A stretch of DNA of 64,000 bases, from positions 52,499-116,498 of the forward strand of contig NZ_JBLBVK010000046.1 in assembly GCF_047314965.1 (NCBI RefSeq), written 5' to 3'. Under the pieces are notes generated by a model that was not told the DNA's origin, searched no databases, and saw nothing but the letters and a program-made list of their open reading frames with translations. Origin of the DNA: JAVJUV01 sp047314965 (GTDB lineage Bacteria; Pseudomonadota; Alphaproteobacteria; Rhodobacterales; Rhodobacteraceae). A program made the translations under genes and the position numbers. Numbering within the stretch: position 1 is the stretch's first letter; each line of letters begins with the position of its first letter. This document shows, piece after piece, positions 34,080-41,479 of the stretch.

Positions 34080-34715
34080 ATGACCGGCACGACACTCTCA
34101 GACCTGGACGAACTGGCGCGGATCGTTGCGGATCGCGGGCGGGAAGGACGAACGATCACGGCAATCGCCGGGGCGCCGGGCTCCGGCAAATCGACGGTCT
34201 CCGACATGCTGGCCGAACGGCTGAACGCGTTTGACCCCGGTAGCGCCGCCGTCTTTCCCATGGACGGTTATCACTACGATGATGCCATTCTCCATGCGCG
34301 CGGTCACCGCCCGCGGAAGGGTGCGCCCTTCACTTTCGACGTGGCCGGGTTCGGGCATATGCTGGCGCGGCTCCGCGCGAACACCGAGGACGAGATCGCG
34401 GTGCCGGTCTTCGACCGCGCGCTCGAGATCTCGCGGAACGCAGCCAGGATCATCCCCGGCACGGTGCGCCACCTGATCGCCGAGGGGAATTACCTGCTCC
34501 TGGACCGGGCCCCCTGGTCCGAACTCCGCAAGAACTATGACACCTCCGTCTTCCTGGACGTCCCGGAGGCAACGCTCGAAGCACGGCTTCTGGAACGGTG
34601 GAAGGATTTGGACGGCGAAGAATTACGCGCCAAGATGTATGACAACGACCTTCCGAACGCCTTGCTCGTGGCGCGCCAAAGCAGCGGTTGGGACTTTGTT
34701 CTGAAGAACGTCTGA
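34080..34715 (+). CDS. Nucleoside/phosphoribulokinase-like P-loop kinase
   Basis: The product has 211 residues. The Walker A motif GAPGSGKST is at about residues 32-40, followed by FPMDGYHYDDAIL (substrate and magnesium), an RKGAPFTFDV segment, VFDRALEISRNAARII, and the LIAEGNYLLLDRAPWSELR strand. This set is typical of the small uridine-kinase/fructose-transport-associated kinases of alphaproteobacteria. It phosphorylates a sugar or nucleoside; which one cannot be told. It is divergent from the GntR regulator. Confidence 0.8.
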   Translation: MTGTTLSDLDELARIVADRGREGRTITAIAGAPGSGKSTVSDMLAERLNAFDPGSAAVFPMDGYHYDDAILHARGHRPRKGAPFTFDVAGFGHMLARLRANTEDEIAVPVFDRALEISRNAARIIPGTVRHLIAEGNYLLLDRAPWSELRKNYDTSVFLDVPEATLEARLLERWKDLDGEELRAKMYDNDLPNALLVARQSSGWDFVLKNV

Positions 34716-34959
34716 GGCGGAGGCATGTGAATGGACGGGTCGGCACGAAAAAGGTGCCGCCGTGACCGCGCCGAGGAACATCGGCCGGAACCGCCCTGAC
34801 GCTCGCTGGATAGGACGGTCCGGTCAAGTGTATCGAATGAAAAGCCGCGGCCGTCCGCGACATCTCCCGACGATTGAGACTCCCTTAACCCTGCGGGCAG
34901 TAAGTTAGGAGTGGGAGGACGGGGGAAAAACCGGCCGGGACAATTCGATTCGAATTTTC

Positions 34960-37389
34960 CTAATCGGCTGCAATTGGCCCCAGGTCGCGCAATCTCCGCC
35001 CGTCCGGGTCGAACGCAGGCCGCTCCAGAACCCGCGCCCGATGCGCCCGACCAAGGATCGCCACGTCAACCGCGTCACCAGGTCCGGCCACGCCGGCCTT
35101 GAGATAGGCGATCGCGAGAGACTTTCCGACGCTGTACCCATAGCCCCCCGACGACACCTGACCGGCCGGAGTTCCATCTGGCAGGAAAACCGGCTCGCCG
35201 CCTTGCGCGTCCGCATCGTTGGTCTCGATCTCAAGATAGGACATCACCTCGCGCGGAGCCCTGTCGCGGATCGCCAGCCAAGCCTCCTTGTTCAGGAACT
35301 CTTTGTCCTCCTTGATCAAGCCCGCCAGCCCGGATTCCTGCGGCCAGTATTCCGGACTGTAGTCCCGTCCCCACGACCCATAGCCTTTCTCGATCCGCAG
35401 GCTCATCAGCGCCCGGCTTCCGACAGGACCGGCCCCGACATCGCGCCCGGCCTCCAGCAGCGCCGAATAAAGCGCCACCTGATCCACCTCCGCGCAGTGC
35501 AGTTCCCACCCGAGATCTCCGGTAAAGGAGACCCGGATCGCCACGCAATCAACGCCCGCCACCGCGATCCGCCGCGACCTCATGAAGGGGAAACTCTCGT
35601 TCGACAGGTCCGCGTTCGTCAGCCGTCCGAGCAGTTCGCGCGACTTCGGACCCGCCACGTTGAAGCCCGCCACGCGCTCGGTCAGGCTCTCGAACACCGT
35701 CCCCTCCGGGCGAGGCACCGTGCGGAAGAACCGCTGGTGGAACCGCTCCGCCATGCCCGAGCCCACGATCCAGAATTCGTCCTCGGCCAGTCGCGTCACG
35801 GTGAAATCGCCTGCCACCCCACCCCGCTTGCCGATCAGCGGCGTCAAACAGGATCGCCCCACCGTTTGGGGCATCCGATTGGCAAATGTTGCATTTAGCC
35901 AAGTTTCGGCCCCAGAGCCGGCAACTCGGTACTTGGCGAAGTTGGAAATGTCTATGATCCCCGCCGCCTTGCGCAGCATCCGCGCCTCGCGCCCGACACT
36001 GTTCCACCAGGGCTGACGCCTGAATCCCGCGCTGTCAGGCGTCTCTCCGTCGAAATACAGGGGATGTTCCCAGCCATAGTTCAGGCCAAAGACCGCCCCC
36101 ATCTCCCTTTGCATCTCATAAGCCGGACGCACCCGCACCGGACGGCCCGCCGCGCGTTCCTCGCCGGGGAAATGAATCTTGAAGCGATGCGCGTACTGAT
36201 CTTCCACCCGCGCTTTGGTGAACGCCTTGCCGGCCCAGCGCCCGAACCGTGCCATGTCCCAGCCGAAGAGGTCCAGAGTCGGCTCGCCCTCCACCATCCA
36301 TTCGGCGGCCAGCTTGCCCACGCCGCCCGACTGGCTGAACCCGGGGATCATCCCGCAGGCACAGAAATACCCCCGCATCTCCGGCACCGGCCCGAACAGA
36401 AGCGCCGAATCCGGCGACCAGATCATCGGGCCGTTGATCACACGCTTGATCCCCGCCTCGCCCACCACCGGCACCCGGTCGATGGCGCGCAGCATGTTCT
36501 CCTCGATGCGCTCCAGATCGTCGGGGAACAGCTCATGCCCGAACCCCTGTGGCGTACCATCCTCGGCCCAGAACCGCATATCGCGCTCATAAGCGCCAAC
36601 GAGCAGACCCTTGCCCTCCTGGCGCAGGTAGTATTCGCCGTCCCGGTCAGCGACAGACGGCAGCCGCCGGTCCATGGCAGCGATCTCGGGAATGGTCTCG
36701 GTCACGAAATACTGGTGCTCGGTCGGGATCAGCGGCAGCGCAAGCCCGGCCATCGCGCCCACCTCGCGCGCCCAGAGACCGGCGGCGTTGATCACCCATG
36801 GCGTGCGGATATCGCCTTTCTCTGTCCGAACGATCCAGGTTCCATCCGACTGCGGCTCGGTGGCGGTCACGGGCGTGAACCGATAGATCTCCGCCCCTCG
36901 CTGCCGCGCGCCCACCGCATAGGCATTGGTCACGCCAGAGGGATCCACGTTCCCGCCGTCGGGCTCGTACATGATGCAGCGGATCCCGTCGAAATCGACC
37001 AGCGGATGCAGCCGCTCCGCCTCGTCGCGCGTGACCTCGTAGAAGTTCATGCCATAGCGCCGCGCCTTCGCCTCCTGCAGACGCAACTGGTGCTCCCGGT
37101 CCTCGGTCTGGGCCAGATAGAGCGAGCCCGGCTGGAACACCCCGCAGGACTGGCCGGTCTCGGCCTCCAGTTCCTTGTAGAGGTTCATCGTATAGTGCTG
37201 GAGCCGGCTGATATTCGTGCTGTCATGCAGCCCGTGAATATTCGCCGCCGCGTGCCAGGTGCTGCCACTCGTCAGCTCCGAGCGCTCCAGCAGCACCACG
37301 TCGCTCCAGCCCGCCTTGGCGAGATGGTAGAGAATCGAGCAGCCGATCACGCCGCCTCCGATCACGACCGCCTGTGCATGGGTTTTCAT
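34960..37389 (-). CDS. Dimethylglycine/sarcosine dehydrogenase-like FAD enzyme with GcvT domain
   Basis: The product has 809 residues. The FAD motif VVIGGGVIGCS is at 8-18, and SGSTWHAA contains His46, the residue that covalently binds FAD in dimethylglycine dehydrogenase. Residues up to about 380 are the DAO domain (PDGGNVDPSGVTNAY, WVINAAGLWAREVG). A FAO-like linker follows. From about 430 the chain is an aminomethyltransferase/GcvT domain that would pass the released C1 unit to tetrahydrofolate (GWEHPLYFDGE, FAKYRVAGSGAETWLN, RIEKGYGSWGRDYSPEYWP). It demethylates an N-methylated glycine or similar amine in the cytoplasm. The MmgE/PrpD gene precedes it by 18 bases on the same strand. Confidence 0.88.
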   Translation of the reverse strand: MKTHAQAVVIGGGVIGCSILYHLAKAGWSDVVLLERSELTSGSTWHAAANIHGLHDSTNISRLQHYTMNLYKELEAETGQSCGVFQPGSLYLAQTEDREHQLRLQEAKARRYGMNFYEVTRDEAERLHPLVDFDGIRCIMYEPDGGNVDPSGVTNAYAVGARQRGAEIYRFTPVTATEPQSDGTWIVRTEKGDIRTPWVINAAGLWAREVGAMAGLALPLIPTEHQYFVTETIPEIAAMDRRLPSVADRDGEYYLRQEGKGLLVGAYERDMRFWAEDGTPQGFGHELFPDDLERIEENMLRAIDRVPVVGEAGIKRVINGPMIWSPDSALLFGPVPEMRGYFCACGMIPGFSQSGGVGKLAAEWMVEGEPTLDLFGWDMARFGRWAGKAFTKARVEDQYAHRFKIHFPGEERAAGRPVRVRPAYEMQREMGAVFGLNYGWEHPLYFDGETPDSAGFRRQPWWNSVGREARMLRKAAGIIDISNFAKYRVAGSGAETWLNATFANRMPQTVGRSCLTPLIGKRGGVAGDFTVTRLAEDEFWIVGSGMAERFHQRFFRTVPRPEGTVFESLTERVAGFNVAGPKSRELLGRLTNADLSNESFPFMRSRRIAVAGVDCVAIRVSFTGDLGWELHCAEVDQVALYSALLEAGRDVGAGPVGSRALMSLRIEKGYGSWGRDYSPEYWPQESGLAGLIKEDKEFLNKEAWLAIRDRAPREVMSYLEIETNDADAQGGEPVFLPDGTPAGQVSSGGYGYSVGKSLAIAYLKAGVAGPGDAVDVAILGRAHRARVLERPAFDPDGRRLRDLGPIAAD

Positions 37390-37407
37390 CTGGTCACTGC
37401 TCCTCTG

Positions 37408-38793
37408 TCAGACGGATGCGTAAAGATGCCGGGCCAGATCCGTGAACCGGCTCCCCGGTTCGGTCAGCCCCAACCCCGCCGCCAAAAGCGACTCGGCGCG
37501 CGCCTCCCCCAGCGCCGGGACGGCAAAGGCCCGATACTTGGCGATGATCTCATCATCGCTGAACTGCGTGTCCGGCCCGCCGCGGGCATCCACGTCACCC
37601 GAGGCCAGCACACGGCCATCCGCCAGAACGAGCTCCACGTCCGACCAGCGGCCCGCCGGGAACCGCGCCTCGTGCCGGGGTTCGACCCGCACCACGGTTT
37701 TCGCGACCAGCGCCGCAACCCGCGCATCGGTCAGCCCCGCGCCGGTGATCTCGTGCAGGCCAAGCCGCCCGTTCGCCAACATGGCGGCAACCGCGAAAGG
37801 CAGCGAATACTGCGCTTCCGATGTCGTCCCGGGCATTCCGGCGAACAAAGCCGCTCCGGCTGCGAAGGTATTGATCCTCACTTCCGCTATCTCCGCGGGA
37901 TCGACCCCGTACCGCTCCCGAAGAAGCCGTGCGGCATCGACCGCGCCATGCCCCCAACGGCATGTTGGATAGGGCTTGATATACTGCTGATCGGTCAGCC
38001 AGACGCGCCCCAGATCGGCCCAGTATCCCGCCACCTCATCCGCCTCGACCGTGACCGCTGGCGCACCCGTGAACCCTGCCTCCGCAAGGATTGCGGCCGT
38101 CATTCCCGCCAGACCGCCCCAACCCGAGCCGTCATGCAGCATCGTCGGTGTCGCGATCTCACGCATCATCTGGCTGCGAGGTCCGTGATACTCGGCAATC
38201 CCCAAGGCCTGCCGCAGGCATTCGTCATCGCCGCCTCGCAGGCGTACCGCCATTGCGGCTACTCCCAGCGCGTTCCACGCCCCCGAGGTATGGTAATCCG
38301 CCACCGTTCCATGAAGCGCCACGCCTGCCCGGCTGGCGATCTCGTAGCCGACGACCAAAGCGGCCAGCGCGTCGGGTCCGCTTAACCTTGGCAACCCCTC
38401 GGCCAGAGCGGCGAGGGCGGGCACAACCGCCACGCCGACATGACCCTTGGCCGGATTGAACCCGTCATGGCCATCGAGATTGTCGGTCTGGGTCGCCGCC
38501 GCATAGACCGAACCCGCCATCGACACCGTTCGACCGTCGAACAGCATCCGCGCCGCATCCCCAGGACCGCCCGCCCCGAACAGGCGCGCGGTCGTCTCGC
38601 GTCCGATCCGCCCGGCCTCGATCGGGGCCGAGGCAGCACAGATCGCGAGCGTATCGAGAAGAAGAAGCGACACCCGGCGCCGTGTCGCGGCGGGGATATC
38701 CTCCGGCCTGACGCCCAGCACGAATGCCGCGACGCTCCGCAAGGACGCACTCCCTGCGGGTTTAGGCGAAATCTCCTTTCCGGCGTCTGGCAT
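37408..38793 (-). CDS. MmgE/PrpD family protein
   Basis: The product is a 461-residue protein of the 2-methylcitrate dehydratase/cis-aconitate decarboxylase fold. Family features include LLLLDTLAICAASAP near the N-terminus, AATQTDNLDGHDGFNPAKGH (the active-site His/Asp region), YEIASRAGVALHG and IKPYPTCRWGHGAVDAARLL. Members dehydrate or isomerise tricarboxylates, or act on iminodisuccinate. Being in an operon with an N-demethylating flavoprotein rather than prpB/prpC argues against propionate use. The start at 38793 (MPDAGKE) is preferred over 38826. It is divergent from a LysR gene. Confidence 0.85.
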   Translation of the reverse strand: MPDAGKEISPKPAGSASLRSVAAFVLGVRPEDIPAATRRRVSLLLLDTLAICAASAPIEAGRIGRETTARLFGAGGPGDAARMLFDGRTVSMAGSVYAAATQTDNLDGHDGFNPAKGHVGVAVVPALAALAEGLPRLSGPDALAALVVGYEIASRAGVALHGTVADYHTSGAWNALGVAAMAVRLRGGDDECLRQALGIAEYHGPRSQMMREIATPTMLHDGSGWGGLAGMTAAILAEAGFTGAPAVTVEADEVAGYWADLGRVWLTDQQYIKPYPTCRWGHGAVDAARLLRERYGVDPAEIAEVRINTFAAGAALFAGMPGTTSEAQYSLPFAVAAMLANGRLGLHEITGAGLTDARVAALVAKTVVRVEPRHEARFPAGRWSDVELVLADGRVLASGDVDARGGPDTQFSDDEIIAKYRAFAVPALGEARAESLLAAGLGLTEPGSRFTDLARHLYASV

Positions 38794-38952
38794 CTGGCAA
38801 GCTCCGAAGCGCCCCCCGAAGGGCACGGGGTCAGACTAGCGCCACGCGGCAACGGGAAGGCACGAAATATCCGGCGGCAATTCATAAAATTTATTTGGTC
38901 ATGCGAGAAATTCCGGCAAGAATTCCACCGATATCAAAACAGAACCCATGCC

Positions 38953-39861
38953 ATGAAACGTCCTCCGCCGCCCCTCCACCTGATCCGTTCCTTCGAATGC
39001 GCGGCCCGGCACCTCAGCTTTACCCGCGCGGCCGAGGAACTGGGCTACACACAGGCGGCGATTAGCACGCATATCCGCGCCCTGGAACAATACGTGGGCC
39101 GGAAACTTTTCATCCGCCGCGCCCGCAGCCTTGCCCTGACCGAAATCGGCGAGGCCTTTCTGCCAACGCTCCGTCAGGCACTCGATCAGATCGACCGGGC
39201 CACCGACGCGGTCGTGACCGGTTCGCGCCAGAAAAGCGTGGTGCTCGCCTGCCCTGTCAGCCTCGCGGAAAACTGGCTGCCGGACCGCCTGACCGCCTTC
39301 AACGCCACGCATCCCGGGATCGAGGTGCTGGTCCATGCCACGGTCTGGGGCAGCCCCGGCGACGACATCGCGGATATCTCGATCTCGATCCACCGCGACG
39401 GCGAGACGCCCGGGACCGCCACGCGGCTTTGGGACGAAACCCTCTCGCTCGTGGCCGCACCCGCCCTTGCCGCGCGTCTTTCGCGTCCCGAGGACCTGCT
39501 CCGCGCACAAAGGATCGGGGTCGCGGGCCGGCAGGACGTGTGGGCGGCGATGTTCGACGCCCTCGGCCTCGAAGAACCGGAAACCGGCCCCAGACTCAGG
39601 ACAAACTCCACCAACGTGGCGCTGGAGCTGGCCACCTCCGGCGCGGGCGTGGCCGTTGCCTTGACGACGCTTGCCGAAACCTACTTCCGTCGCGGCCTTC
39701 TCGTGCAGCCGTTCGACGCCAAGCCGCCCAGCCCCTGGCATTACGCGATCCGCCCCCTCTCCGCGTCCCCCGGTCCTTCGGTCCGTCTGCTGCAGGACTG
39801 GCTGTGCGACCCGGATCCGGGCGCCGGGCGTGGTCAAACCGGCAAGGGCGACCTATATTGA
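38953..39861 (+). CDS. LysR-family transcriptional regulator (GcvA-like)
   Basis: The product has 302 residues. The N-terminal HTH HLIRSFECAARHLSFTRAAE followed by LGYTQAAISTHIRALEQYVG is typical of the GcvA/AmpR branch, with an effector domain after about residue 90. It is divergent from prpD-like and dimethylglycine dehydrogenase-like genes, with 159 bases between, so it most likely controls them. The start ATG 38953 gives the conserved MKRPPPPLHLIRSF N-terminus. Confidence 0.87.
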   Translation: MKRPPPPLHLIRSFECAARHLSFTRAAEELGYTQAAISTHIRALEQYVGRKLFIRRARSLALTEIGEAFLPTLRQALDQIDRATDAVVTGSRQKSVVLACPVSLAENWLPDRLTAFNATHPGIEVLVHATVWGSPGDDIADISISIHRDGETPGTATRLWDETLSLVAAPALAARLSRPEDLLRAQRIGVAGRQDVWAAMFDALGLEEPETGPRLRTNSTNVALELATSGAGVAVALTTLAETYFRRGLLVQPFDAKPPSPWHYAIRPLSASPGPSVRLLQDWLCDPDPGAGRGQTGKGDLY

Positions 39862-39893
39862 CGGCGTCGAATTCAGTTCCGAGTGATGGCCCG

Positions 39894-40829
39894 ATGCGCT
39901 CCAGATACCTTCGCAGACTTCCGGCTTTTGCCCTTCTTTTCCTGTCCGCCTGCGGCCTTGTCCGCTGCGCCCCGTCCCCGGTCGACGGCGCGACACTCGA
40001 ACGCATCTATGCCCAGCCGCTCACCCCGCCCGATAAAGCCGTCTCGGTCTTTTTCATCGGCCATTCCCTGATTGGGCGCGACATGCCCGCGATGCTCCAA
40101 CAACTCGCGCCCAAGGATCACCGCTACGAAAGCCAGCTTGGCTGGGGCGCCGAATTGCAGGCGCACTGGGAGCCCGACATCGAACTGTCGGGCGGCGAGA
40201 CCGAGAACGCCCACCCCCGTTTCCGCGAGGCCCATGACGCCGTGGGCAGTGGCGACTACGACGTTCTGGTGTTGACCGAGAAGGTCAGCCTGCGGGATTC
40301 AATCAAGTACCATGACAGCTGGCGCTATCTCTCGCTCTGGGCCCGCAAGGCCTGGGAGGCGAACCCTGACACGCGGGTCTATCTTTACGAAACCTGGCAC
40401 AACACCGACACCGACGAGGGATGGCTGAACCGCATTGACGGCGATCTGGCTGAACTTTGGGAACGCGAGATCGTGGACCGCGCCCTGACGGAAACAGATG
40501 ACCGTGCCATCCACGTCATTCCAGGCGGGCAGGTCATGGCCAGTGTGGTGCGAGAACTTGGCAGACAAGGTGGTGTCGATGGGCTGGCCTCCGAGAAAGA
40601 CTTGCTGAAGGACAGGATTCACCCCAACGATATCGGGGCTTACCTGATGGCGCTGACCCATTATGCAGTCATCTACGGGCGCTCGCCTGTCGGCCTGCCC
40701 CATGAACTGGCCCGTGCCGATGGAACACCTGCACAGGCTCCCGGCCCTGACGCCGCCCGGCTGATGCAGGAAATCGTCTGGCAGGTCGTGACCTCCTATC
40801 CCCGAACGGGCGTCGCCGCGAACGGCTAG
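39894..40829 (+). CDS. SGNH-hydrolase-like lipoprotein
   Basis: The product has 311 residues. The N-terminus is a lipoprotein signal: basic RSRYLRR, a hydrophobic LPAFALLFL, and lipobox SAC-G with Cys near residue 20. In the body, FFIGHSLIGRDMP resembles the SGNH block I strand in which the nucleophile Ser follows a Gly-His/Asp, DVLVLTEKVSLRDS sits in the middle, and KDRIHPNDIGAYL carries the Asp-x-x-His pair of block V. It would be an envelope-anchored esterase or acyl/glycan hydrolase. It converges on the natural-product operon, overlapping the phosphopantetheinyl transferase stop in a CTAG, so a functional link is not implied. Confidence 0.65.
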   Translation: MRSRYLRRLPAFALLFLSACGLVRCAPSPVDGATLERIYAQPLTPPDKAVSVFFIGHSLIGRDMPAMLQQLAPKDHRYESQLGWGAELQAHWEPDIELSGGETENAHPRFREAHDAVGSGDYDVLVLTEKVSLRDSIKYHDSWRYLSLWARKAWEANPDTRVYLYETWHNTDTDEGWLNRIDGDLAELWEREIVDRALTETDDRAIHVIPGGQVMASVVRELGRQGGVDGLASEKDLLKDRIHPNDIGAYLMALTHYAVIYGRSPVGLPHELARADGTPAQAPGPDAARLMQEIVWQVVTSYPRTGVAANG

Positions 40830-41479
40830 ATGTCGTCCTGTCTCAGTACAAGCCCGGTGATCAGGCGATCTCCTTCGATCGCCAGACGGCCAAACCAGGT
40901 CTGCCCGGGCTGAAACGGTCCCAACGGTTGCTGAAGGCACGCCTCGAACGTCCCCGCCGCAAGGTCGGGACGCACGGTCGCAGCCGAGAAGCCGAAAACG
41001 AATCCCACATGCGGCGACAGCGCCTTGTACAGGCTTTCCTTTGCCGAAAAGACCGCACGCGCCTCGATCTCGCTCAAGTCCGCCTCGTCCTCGTGCCGCA
41101 GGATGTGGCCGCGGGTCGCTCCGGGCAAGGGCGCGGCTTCGGTCAGGTCCAGCCCAAGCGAACGCACCTCGCCCAGAAGCGCGACTGCGGCCAGTGCCAG
41201 GTCTCTGTCATGGGTGATCGACCCTGTCACGCCCTCCGGCCAGACCGGGGCGCGGTTGGGCCCGGCGGGAAGGTCGACGGCCTCGCGCCCGATCGAATCC
41301 AGCGCCCGGCGCGCTGCCCGGCGCCCGGCGGCGAACTCGGCCACGCGTTTCGGTACGGCCCTGGCCACCGCGATGGCTTCCACCGGGCGCAGACCCTCCG
41401 CGCCGGACACGGGCTCGACCCCAAGCCCGACACCGGGGCCAAGCACCCGCGACAGAACCGCTTCGACCTCAACCATCAC
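40826..41479 (-). CDS. 4'-phosphopantetheinyl transferase (EntD/Sfp type)
   Basis: The product has 217 residues. The EntD-like pattern is seen: an EFAAGRRAARRALDSIG adenine-binding patch, SITHDRDLALAAVAL, the magnesium motif SLGLDLTEAAPLP and the catalytic FSAKESLYKAL (family W/F-SAKES-K). It transfers the phosphopantetheine arm of CoA to the carrier-domain serines of the NRPS and PKS encoded upstream on the same strand. Its start overlaps the NRPS stop by four bases, so the three genes form one operon: PKS, NRPS, PPTase. Confidence 0.9.
   Translation of the reverse strand: MMVEVEAVLSRVLGPGVGLGVEPVSGAEGLRPVEAIAVARAVPKRVAEFAAGRRAARRALDSIGREAVDLPAGPNRAPVWPEGVTGSITHDRDLALAAVALLGEVRSLGLDLTEAAPLPGATRGHILRHEDEADLSEIEARAVFSAKESLYKALSPHVGFVFGFSAATVRPDLAAGTFEACLQQPLGPFQPGQTWFGRLAIEGDRLITGLVLRQDDI

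Noticed and set aside
36064..38385. A 770-codon open frame antisense to the dimethylglycine dehydrogenase-like and PrpD genes
   Set aside because: It crosses two well-supported opposite-strand genes and has no recognisable protein pattern.
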